A DNA stretch of 64,000 bases. Origin: Sipunculus nudus (lineage: Eukaryota > Annelida > Sipuncula > Golfingiida > Sipunculidae). Both the position numbers and the translations under genes were made by a program. Where the stretch lies: contig CM049310.1 in the NCBI GenBank assembly GCA_026874595.1, forward strand, positions 69,513,556-69,577,555, read 5' to 3'. Of the stretch, positions 11,090 through 19,504 are shown piece after piece. Positions within the stretch are counted from its first letter, which is position 1, and the number at the start of each line of letters is the position of its first letter. The notes under the pieces were generated by a model. It was not told where the DNA came from, did no database searches, and saw only the letters and a list, made by a program, of their open reading frames with translations.

Positions 11090-11365
11090 TGGTCGCCGCC
11101 GACGTACGCTCATTGTTCGTCCATTGTACGTTGTAATTACGTCCTGTACGTTCGACGTACGACTGCATCGCGAAATAAAACGTGCGACTCCCGTACGCTT
11201 TCAGTACGTCCACAACGCCCCCTGTACGATATTCTTACGTTTTTAATACGCTAAATGCGATGATTGTACGCTGTATCACGTCAACCTTACGATCGATTTA
11301 CGTGTGTACTACGTGTTTCGCGATCGTAGGACGCTCAGTACGTTTTTTGGGCGTCTTTTGTACGA
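11090..11365. repeat. TACG/ACGTAC-rich subterminal array, left
   Basis: GTACG, TACGT and related words recur every 10-25 bp (for example TTGTACG, CCTGTACG, CGACGTACGA, CAGTACGT). The right side of the element, 16,020-16,360, has the same composition in opposite sense. Such short subterminal repeats often serve as protein-binding arrays in DNA transposons. Confidence 0.6.
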
Positions 11366-11376
11366 CTCTAGTACTG

Positions 11377-11387
11377 GTATATATAAA
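11377..11387 (+). promoter_or_regulatory. TATA box of the Harbinger transposase gene
   Basis: GGTATATATAAACCC lies about 57-67 bp upstream of the ATG at 11,444, a suitable distance for a short leader. Confidence 0.6.
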
Positions 11388-11443
11388 CCCAGGTTGTTTT
11401 GAGTAGCTTTCATTTTCAGTCTGACTTCCGATGAGTGAACATC

Positions 11444-12736
11444 ATGCCAGCTATTGCAAGACACAGATTGGTGTCAATATATGTTGCCATTCTGAATGAT
11501 ATGATTGCTGCAGAAGACCTCGCCTTAGCTGTTCTGGCGGAGGAGATGCGGGTCGACGGGAAACGGCGCGAGTGGTGGATGAGGCCTTGGCTGCAAACCA
11601 GAATACTCTTCGGCCAATACGAGCAGCTGATGATTGAGTTGGTGATGGCTGACCTCGCCAGTTTCAAGAACTTTCTTCGTCTCGAGCTGCAAATGTTCTA
11701 TGAACTGTTGGAAAGAGTTGGTCCTCGCATTCAACGTCAAGACACCTTCTGGAGGAAAGCACTTCCTCCAAGCTTGAAGCTAGCCTGTACCCTAAGGTTC
11801 TTGGCCACTGGCTGCACATACAAGTCTCTGATGTACAACTTCCGAGTGGCGCATAACACTCTTGCACTGTTCATACCGGAGGTGTGTGAAGCAATTATTT
11901 CGGAATATGCTGATGAAGTCCTCGCCATACCTACCACCATCCAGGGTTGGCTGGACATTGCTGACCTTTTCTCCACAAGATGGAACTTTCATCACTGCCT
12001 TGGCGCTATAGACGGCAAACATATCGCAATCAGGTGTCCTTCGAAAGGCGGATCAACATATTACAACTATAAAGGCTTCAATTCCATTGTTTTGATGGCC
12101 ATTGTTGATGTGGACTACAAATTCATTTGGGTGGATGTCGGTGCTAGTGGATCATGTTCGGACAGTCAGATATTCGGGACCAGCGAACTAAAGACTACAA
12201 TATAGGATGGTACTATTGTTTTCCCTTCACCCACACCGCTACCAGGAAATAACGAGGATCTACCCTATTTTATTATCGGAGATGATGCTTTCCCCCTGAG
12301 GACATGGCTTATGAAGCCCTACAGCCAACGCAATCTCACAGATGAAGAGCGGATATTTAATTACAGGCTTTCTAGAACCAGGAGAGTTGTCAAGGACGCC
12401 TTTGGAATATTAGTGCAGCGATTTGCCTGTTTGTTGACTACTCTGAAACTGTCTCCAAAGAATGTGGAAAGTGTAACTCTGGCTTGTGTTTGCCTGCACA
12501 ATATTATGCGGAGACGCCATCCTGCGAAGCAAAATGCTCTCTTACGCAGCGAGGACCTGCAGGAGATACCTTGTGCCTGGCGTCAGGGACAAAACTTAAT
12601 TGTGAACGTTCAACCAGGTCATGGCAACAGAGCAACAAATGCAGCAAACAATTTAAGGGATTATTTATCAAGGTATTACTCGCACCCTGTGGGAGCTGTG
12701 CCATGGCAGGCTGCAAGTGTTTTCCCAGAACGATGA
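11444..12736 (+). pseudogene. PIF/Harbinger DDE transposase, one nonsense codon
   Basis: One reading frame from ATG 11,444 to TGA 12,734-12,736, about 430 codons, the usual size for this family, broken only by an in-frame TAG at 12,203-12,205. The N-terminal part has the family's WWMRPWL and DLASFKNFLRL text and then LRFLATGCTYKSLMYNFRVA. The nuclease core follows: first acidic residue in LGAIDGKH (Asp codon 12,011-12,013), second in GSCSDSQIF (12,161-12,163), and the usual GDD-like block in YFIIGDDAFPLRTWL. In FNYRLSRTRRVVKDAFG, the position normally holding the conserved Glu of RxxxExxFG is Lys (AAG, 12,392-12,394). The protein should cut and paste the element at TWA sites. The nonsense codon and the Glu-to-Lys change make this copy inactive. 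An upstream ATG at 11,431 is out of frame and gives only a short peptide. Confidence 0.9.
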
Positions 12737-13450
12737 AAGGTTCAAAGCAACATTTCAGTTCGTAACAAGAGACACTAGTAATATTTTTGCTATACTGAAA
12801 TGTGGTTTTGTACAATGTTAATGTATGCAAGAATTTTAAGGTGTGTAAAATGTAAATAATTTTTTCATTTATCATTATTAAAAGTTGATTGTCCATTTGC
12901 CTTTTAAATAGCAATTATTACTTAATTATATGCCTTGTCCCATAGTCTAAAAATGTAGTAAAAAAGTAAATATTAAATGTAAAAATTACAAATTTATTTC
13001 TCCATACACCCAGTAGTTCGGCAGTTGGTACAAGATTAAAATACCTTATTGGTAAAAATGAAATAATACATTTGCTACCGCATTTGCTAATTATACGAAA
13101 ATGTAATTGTTCACAGTAATTTAATAAACACATGCCAATTAATCTTAGTTATTCATGTTCCCCATGTTATGCTTATATCCCTAATGTTATTTTAAATGAG
13201 AGGGTCTTCCCTAAATCTGGCAACAGTCACACAAATGAAGAAAGATGAACAGTGTAAAACCATCTGAAAAAAAGAACATTTATTCTTTTGGTCTAAACTA
13301 GAATTAATTATAACATTTCTGGGTATTGTGGAATAAGGAATTAGGACGAAGTTTATGATTTCTTTTATTACGTTTCGATATTTGGACTTTACCTTTTTTA
13401 AACTATAAATTTAGATACAACATAAGATATATTTAAAAATAATAATTACC
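12737..13450. other. Harbinger spacer between convergent genes
   Basis: AT-rich sequence holding the 3' ends of both genes. An ATTAAA-like word lies near 12,878 downstream of the transposase. No other coding signal. Confidence 0.55.
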
Positions 13451-13456
13451 TTTATT
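13451..13456 (-). terminator. Poly(A) signal for the minus-strand Harbinger gene
   Basis: TTTATT on the plus strand is AATAAA on the minus strand, about 100 bp beyond the stop codon at 13,556. Confidence 0.45.
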
Positions 13457-13555
13457 AAAACTGATAACAATTACAATCATTTTACGAGCATAGCACATCT
13501 TTGTCACTATTTTCATGCATAGCAGGCAACCCTTAAATAAGAACATTTTTAAAAG

Positions 13556-15945
13556 TTAAAATAAAAAATAGATAATTAACAGAGTCCTTTGTATAACAGA
13601 AAAAAATATCACTGTCACTTTGAAATTTTCATTCAACATGTCATTACACTCTGAATCTGAAAGGGGCTGTGGTGTATTCAGTTCTCTTACACTGGGAGGC
13701 TGAGAAGGTTCTCCAGGGAGCTGGCTTGTGAAAGTTCCTGGTGACATACAAAATGATGGTGAAGTATCACTAAAGTCCACCAAACTTGCTGTCGGCGCGG
13801 AAGGCCCGACAGTGGACCAAGACTCTGCCAAGGTCCTTCTCACCTGGGATGTGATCGTAGCAGAGGCCTGAGGTTGAGGAGTTGATTGACTGAAGAACTG
13901 CTGGGAGGGCTGGTGGATGGACACTGGCTGAAGGGGACCTGGAGCTGGAAACTGCACTGGAACGGTATAGGTACTCTGCACGATAGACACAGGAGAATGC
14001 GGCGGCATGAAGTGATTGGCCTGATATATCTGGGCCTGCTGCCGTTGCTGAAGCTGTGGAAGTTCTATAAAGACCTCAAAATGTGGCTCGACTGGCAAAA
14101 GATCAGCGGTAAGCGGAACCCCAGTATCATCACCCCACTACAGAAAGTGGGGGAGGGATAGAAAGGCTCCGGAGCTCTGCAGCGCCCGACTGCAAAAGTA
14201 AAATTCGGGCCGTCCATCGGATGAGGACGTAAAATGGCGGTCCCGTGTCCAGAAGGGGACGGGCACGTAAAAGACCCCATACTGTTTTTCGATAGAAGAG
14301 TAGGCCAGCCTGTTGCCGGCATTATGGAACCAGGCCCTGTAGAGCCAGCCGTTTGTTGGATAAAAGTTGAGGGGATCCCGAAAGGATCAGGGACAAGGCT
14401 CCGAGACGTAAAAACCGGGGGTCCGGTTAGGACCAGCAGGGACAAGGCTCAAGCATGATGGCACAAGCACCAGAGAAGGCTCCCGAGAAGGCTCCGATCG
14501 AACGAAAACTGTACCTGGTCGAAAGGGACAAGGCTCAGGGCAGGACTTACGGTAGTCCAGGGGTAGGCCGATGACGCTCGGACATTACTGGCAGGTTGCT
14601 AGGCTCAGGCTCCCGGGAATAACTGGGGGATTCCCCGGTGGTGGACGGTCAGCGAGGGCGGGCCGGACCTGGCTGGCTGGCGTGTCAGTTCTGGCGACCT
14701 CAGTGCAAAGAGGGGGGTACCCGAAGAGGCAAAACTGCGGCGTAAAAACCCTAGTTATTGCCTGAGCGGTGTAACGGACATGGCATGGCTGAAGCTGTGG
14801 ACCACCCTGCAGCTGCTGTTCACGTTCGAACATTGGCTTTGACCTTCTTGTAAAACCACTGACAAGGTTGAACATGTCGCCCTGGAAGTCATCCCAGAGG
14901 AAGGAATGAATTGAGTCAAACTTGGTCTCCAGCCACCTGGCCCACTGTCTCCTCTCTCCGACAGGCCCTGGCTACTGGTTGAAGTGGTTTCAGTCTGGGA
15001 CCTGGAGACAGGCGGGGTGGCTGATGGTGTCGATATATCATCATCATCGTCTTTCTCCTCCTCACCGTCGGGTCTCTGTGCTATTGCAGAAGCAGAAGCA
15101 CAAGACATCCGCTGCCTTATCTGCAAGAATACAGCAAAAAAAGTAGTTAATCTCATTTATAATAATATGTCATGTTGTGATACATGAAAAACTATATTTA
15201 GCATCATAATTGTTTTCAAAGTTTAAATTGCATAACACATATGTACTTATTTTGTTTTGTTCAAATATTAATTAAATGTAAATATTAAAATATGTTATAA
15301 AAAAATATTTATTTTAAATTGTACTTACATTCACTCCTTGCCTGCTGGGTACTCTGACAATATGAGGTCCAAGAAATGAGAAAACCCGCAAGACAAACTG
15401 GTCCCTCTCGGTCAACTCCTTAGACCCGCTTCCAGAAGGTCCAGTTTTGAGGAGACGGCCAAATCTTGTTCTCAGTGACTTAGACCAGACCTCTAGCAGC
15501 TCCGGGTCCAACCCGATCTCTTCGACCTTCTTGTTCCAGATATACCTCTTGGATTTGGTGTCCCTAAAGGCTAGAAGGGATTTGTCATAGAATTGTGGAT
15601 AGTCAAAAAGCCAGTTAGCCATGTCCTCTTCTTGCTAGGGGGTCAGATTCAGAAATCGCCTGGCCTTCTTTGATGTTTAAGAAACCTGTGATGCCTCACT
15701 GGCATCGCTATCGGGTGGAGGTGGTTTGGAGACTCACGGGAAGGCTGAGAAGCAGGCAAGTCTGAGGTAGGTAAGTCTGGTGAGGGCACAGATGGACCAA
15801 CAGGTGAGGCTCTTCTGCCATGTCCCTGGTTAGGTTGTTGGCGAGACTGTATGGAGGCACTTGGTGACGGAGGAGGAGAAGCCGATAATGATTTTGCAGG
15901 CTCCGGGTCCGCTTTGCGAGGTCTGGCTCTTTTTCTTTGAGGCAT
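13556..15945 (-). pseudogene. Harbinger MADF/Myb-SANT-like protein, 3 exons, frameshifted
   Basis: Second Harbinger gene, thought to help bind element ends and import the transposase. Exon 1 is 15,945-15,686, starting MPQRKRARPRKADPEP, basic and Pro/Ser-rich, with donor CAG/GTTTCT. Exon 2 is 15,634-15,329, with acceptor CCCTAG, holding a complete MADF-type domain (NWLFDYPQFYDKSLLAF, then VWSKSLRTRFGRLLKTG, then FLGPHIVRVPSRQ), donor AAT/GTAAGT. Exon 3 starts at 15,120 after TTCTTGCAG and has an acidic EEEKDDDDD stretch, a WARWLETKFDSIHSFLWDDF segment and a Gln/Pro-rich tail to 13,556. The splices join in frame as EASQ/QEED and QGVN/IRQR. Lesions: a 1-base loss is needed near 15,722-15,729 and another frameshift near 14,950-14,972. 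A 727-bp insertion splits exon 3 between PQLQ and QRQQ. Confidence 0.8.
14061..14787. mobile_element. 727-bp insertion with 14-bp target duplication inside Harbinger exon 3
   Basis: GCTGAAGCTGTGGA occurs at 14,047-14,060 and 14,788-14,801, directly flanking the insert. Removing the insert and one copy restores a continuous MADF-protein frame (PQLQ/QRQQ). The insert is much GC-richer than the Harbinger and holds words such as ATGGCGGTCCCGTGTC, GGCACGTAAAAGACCCCATA, CGATAGAAGAGTAGGCC, and a GGGACAAGGCTC word repeated several times. A 14-bp duplication and absence of inverted ends suggest target-primed insertion of a truncated non-LTR retrotransposon 3' end or a SINE-like unit. No ORF domain is recognised, so the class is inference. 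Confidence 0.75.
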
Positions 15946-15998
15946 AATGACGATAACCCAGTATCACAGCATCCAATGGGGCACATTTGACGCAACCC

Positions 15999-16009
15999 TA
16001 TTTATATGC
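15999..16009 (-). promoter_or_regulatory. TATA box of the MADF/Myb-like gene
   Basis: On the minus strand GCATATAAATAGGG lies about 55 bp upstream of the ATG at 15,945. It mirrors the TATA box of the transposase gene. Confidence 0.6.
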
Positions 16010-16019
16010 GAATCACGAT

Positions 16020-16360
16020 GAACAATAGTAGGTAACTGGAAACGCACTGAGAACGTCGAGAAGACGTAGTAAGAACGTGCTGAAACGTACAGCAGACGCC
16101 ATTGACGTACATAGAACGTGGGGAGAACCTACTTGGGACTTCCTGGACGTAAAGAGAACGTATGCAAAACGCCGAGGACGCGCTGAGGACGTTGTAACAG
16201 CGCTCAATGAACGTAGTATGGACGTACAATAGACGCCGAGAACGCAGTCAGGAAATGGTGGCGACCACCCGCGTTCAATGTACGTCCTTCGTACGTCCTT
16301 TGTACGACCACTACGTTTTTTGTACGTCCCATACGCTCTGAAGTACTTTTCGGCACGATT
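16020..16360. repeat. TACG/ACGT-rich subterminal array, right
   Basis: AACGT, ACGTA and GTACGTCC words recur every 10-20 bp (for example TTCGTACGTCCTTTGTACGA). This mirrors 11,090-11,365. Confidence 0.6.
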
Positions 16361-16473
16361 GTCGCGATCGACCGCGCTCAAGTTTTACAGGAAAACTTTG
16401 TCGTAGAGGGTTGGCGATCATGGCGACCTGACGACGAACTCTGGAGACCATTGTACGTTCAACACCGCGACTA

Positions 16474-16494
16474 CCACGTTTCCCGAGAACGTGG
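16474..16494. promoter_or_regulatory. Subterminal 21-bp near-palindrome, right end of Harbinger
   Basis: Half-sites CCACGTTTCC and GAGAACGTGG. Same distance from the tip as the perfect palindrome at the left end. Confidence 0.55.
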
Positions 16495-16602
16495 TGATCG
16501 TGGTGGCTAGAACGTGTATGTGTGAAAGGGGTTTAAGACTGGTCCAACGATCCCGACTAGAGGTACGACGAGTCGTACGACTTGTCGTGAACACATGACT
16601 GG

Positions 16603-16928
16603 CACACAGAGATACATACTCAGGGCTAGGTAAATTCCAATGTGTATGATCCATAGCAAAAAAAAATCCAAACATGGTGAATTGAACACTCATGTGCATG
16701 GCTGATTGTATGGGAGCGGTTTATCACCCCCCTCCCAAATAGTGGAAATTTTGAAAGTAAAACACTTTAAAAAGAGCATTGTATCATAATATTGCTTCAT
16801 ATTAAGGGAATTCTACACCTGAAATAGCTAGAAAATAACTTTTTAAAACTCGGTTGCTATATGTATATTGTATTCATATCCAGGAACAATATAATCTGTA
16901 TCAAGCAGACCAAGACTAATTACATTAG
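16603..16928. other. No gene seen
   Basis: AT-rich stretch between the MITE and the TA array. Confidence 0.5.
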
Positions 16929-16976
16929 TTTATATATATATATATATTAGTTTATATATACATTATATATATACAT

Positions 16977-17030
<54 letters not shown>
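16929..17030. repeat. Interrupted TA microsatellite
   Basis: TA runs separated by repeats of the word ATTAGTTTATATATA, then a continuous run of about 24 TA units ending next to the solo LTR. Confidence 0.9.
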
Positions 17031-17034
<4 letters not shown>

Positions 17035-17869
17035 TGTTACGGAACCTAATATAAAAAAAAATCACGTATGTGTGATGGACATAACTTTTGTCAAAGAGAT
17101 ATAAAATATCAGATTCTGTAACACCAGGCAGCGTGAAATGTCTAGGGGAATGAATAAAGAAGTTAGTGGTTTCTTGTCAACAAATAACTATAATTTATTC
17201 ATAAAACAACCCTAACATTACAATACACTAAATCAATACAATTACACTAACAACGGTATAACAGCAAATCAGTACAATCACACAGCAAAATAAACAAAGT
17301 GCACACTACCTGGATACCACCACTGTCACAACGATAAGTCCTTTAAAATGTATAAGCCGGCGAACAGTTCACACGAATTCTCTCGGAGAATAACAGTCCA
17401 ACGTAAAGCTCTTTTAACAATCCAGAAAGTAAACTTGAGACAGGCAGCACTAAATTGTAAAGTGTTAGTAATAGTAGTATCCCTGAAATTACTGGATAAT
17501 CGGACAGGTCCCACAAACTGACATACACACGTCTGTGTCCGCTGGAATATTCTCTCACCTCTCTCTCTCATCTCTAAAACACAGCCTCTTTCTATAATTT
17601 TTCACCCCAAGCTGAGAATTTTCCACTTCACGAACAGTCTAAAGTATCCAACATAATACATAGTAAACACGCGATAAAGGAATCATCTAGAAGAACATCG
17701 CTGTGTCTCAACATACAATGGTTCACACGTGAGCCCGACCCGGCTCGGCCAGGCGAGAAAGCCCAAAGCTAGCATGACAACGAGAGTTCAATCAGTACGG
17801 ACCAAAATGAGAGTGCAACTACAACACGAGTTACGCCCGTGTCACACAATAAAAAGAGCACCTGTAACA
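17035..17869 (-). mobile_element. Solo LTR of the Gmr1-like family
   Basis: Runs from TGTTACGGAACCTAATA to ACCTGTAACA, the family's TGT...ACA ends. It shares GGGGAATGAATAAAGAAGT, ATAACTATAATTTATTC, TGGATACCACCACTGTCACA and the GC-rich CCCGACCCGGCTCGGCCAGG block with the 5' LTR of the copy at 34,729-35,606. No internal sequence or second LTR is attached. It interrupts a TA array, with TA units on both sides, so the target duplication cannot be read. Confidence 0.85.
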
Positions 17870-17960
17870 ATATATATATATTCGGGGTCCGCAATTAGCT
17901 CAGTTTCTCAGTTTACTCGCAACATCATTCCTATTATGACAAGTCACACATGTAGTCCCG

Positions 17961-18494
17961 CCCAGTCACATATGCCTACGGTCGCCTACGATCACCTACG
18001 ACTTCATGGTCACGACTGTCGTTGCCGATCACTGTGACTTGTCGCATTGAATCAGCTTTGCGGTCACACATGGGTGCAAGTTACGAGCGGTCGTATTCAG
18101 TTGGTGAGGGTTTTGAAGGTCTTGTTTGACTGCATTTTATGGGACCATGCGAGAACTCATGCGATTAATACCGACCAATCGTTGAACCAGAAGATCAGTC
18201 GTGCCGAAAATACCGAGTGGTCCTACGAAAACTACAGATTAGTGGTGGTTATATCACACGACCCCTCGGTAGTTATCGCACGACACATCGTCTCATTCTA
18301 CGATCGCTCGGTAATAATCACTCGTATAAAATGAAGTCAAACAAGACCCTAAAACTCTCACCGACTGATCGCGACCGCTCGTAACGTTGCCCCATGTACA
18401 ATACCACACGGCAAGTCGCAGGTGATCGGCAACGACTTGTCGTAACCACCAAGTCCTAGGTGATCGTAGACGATCGTAGGCATGTTTCACTGGG
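17961..18494. mobile_element. Long-inverted-repeat MITE, 534 bp
   Basis: The left end CCCAGTCACATATGCCTACG and the reverse complement of the right end CCCAGTGAAACATGCCTACG continue in parallel for about 180 bp: CGATCACCTACGAC/CGATCACCTAGGAC, GTCGTTGCCGATCAC, GTTACGAGCGGTCG, GGTGAGGGTTTT/GGTGAGAGTTTT and TCTTGTTTGACTKCATTTTA. The centre is short. The termini match those of the split element at 10,651-16,602. No coding capacity. No clear target duplication. Confidence 0.8.
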
Positions 18495-19504
18495 CCCCAA
18501 GGTTTTTTTATGTCCACTTGTGCGTTGCCGTATCTTTCCGCAACATAATTCGGTTGACGAAAAACGTACCCCCAGCCATACTCCAGACCGCACTCCGCAC
18601 CGCACTAACGGACAGTCTTTCTTATTTCTTTCTGCACGTTTTTAGCCGTGCTTGGCGTGGGCATCCTACTTGTGGATACGTGGCCTAAGTTAGATCTCCC
18701 TTAGTATAATTATTTAATACTAGCTGCTCCCGTAGAAAATCCACGGCTCTATCTGATGCAAATTTTGGTAATGGGCTGATAAGAACTTAACGACGCATAT
18801 TTTTATCCTGAGGTTTTTGCAGGAACTTTTGTCATGTTTTTCACTTATATGATATAAAGATTACTTCTGCTAGAATGCTCCATGAACACCCTACCCCAAA
18901 GTATTAACATAGAAAAAAAATATTCTTTTCCAGAAAAATTTTAAAGTGAGAAGTTTTTTTCCGATAAACAACATAGGTCCGACAGCTACATTGCTTAGTA
19001 AATATCGTAGATATAACGATTGGATACAGAAGCATTTTGCGGGATATAATATAAAAAATGCTTTGTATTAGTTGAAGCTCAGGTGACATCGTAAAACACG
19101 ATGTTTATTCAGTGTAGTCAGCTGAAGGTATAGTCTAAGGCATGTTAACAGACACATGCGTTATTTGTATACACATGCATAATTATGTCGTTAAAGTATA
19201 TTGTACGCGAAACGTATAGGTGCCAGTGTAGAAAAATAGGCCCAGCAAAATATATTTCAACAGTATTAAATTTTTGGTTTAAATAATGTAAATTGTCATG
19301 GAATAAGCAGGTCTGATGCAAAATTGACAACTCTCCCAGATAAAAAGAAAGCAGGTTGATATATTTCGATGAAAGCATTTAGCAAAGAAACCACCTCAGC
19401 CTTGGTTCGTTGCATTGTCTTTCAGCAAATTATGCAAAATGTAATATACAGATTTTACTGAAAATTTGTAAAGTGGTAGAGTAAAACTGCACCCGTAATC
19501 CATT
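18495..19504. other. No gene seen
   Basis: AT-rich sequence with only short frames. Confidence 0.5.

Larger units (their letters stand above)
11000..16532. mobile_element. PIF/Harbinger DNA transposon, about 5.5 kb
   Basis: The two ends carry the identical 20-base inverted repeat CCCTTTCACACATACACGTT (left 11,004-11,023; right its reverse complement, about 16,510-16,529), close to the sequence typical of this superfamily. TTA flanks both sides (10,997-10,999 and 16,533-16,535), matching the 3-bp TWA-type target duplication known for PIF/Harbinger. Inside are a DDE transposase gene (plus) and a convergent MADF/Myb-like gene (minus), the usual two-gene set. The element sits inside an older MITE and itself contains a 727-bp insertion at 14,061-14,787. 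Both genes carry lesions, so this copy is not autonomous. Confidence 0.93.
10651..16602. mobile_element. GTCGTA-rich MITE split by a Harbinger insertion
   Basis: The left part is 10,651-10,999 and the right part 16,533-16,602. The outer left end begins CCCAGTCACACATGCACTCA followed by CGACCACTTG. The reverse complement of the right end begins CCAGTCATGTGTTCACGACA. Both parts are full of GTCGTA/GTCGTACGAC words. The same kind of terminus (CCCAGTCACATATGCCTACG) bounds the intact element at 17,961-18,494. Without the Harbinger this would be a unit of about 420 bp. No coding capacity and no clear target duplication are seen. Confidence 0.6.

Noticed and set aside
13886-14161. Plus-strand frame across the Harbinger and its insert
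   Set aside because: It is antisense to the MADF gene's last exon and runs across the 14-bp duplication into foreign sequence, so it is not one gene.
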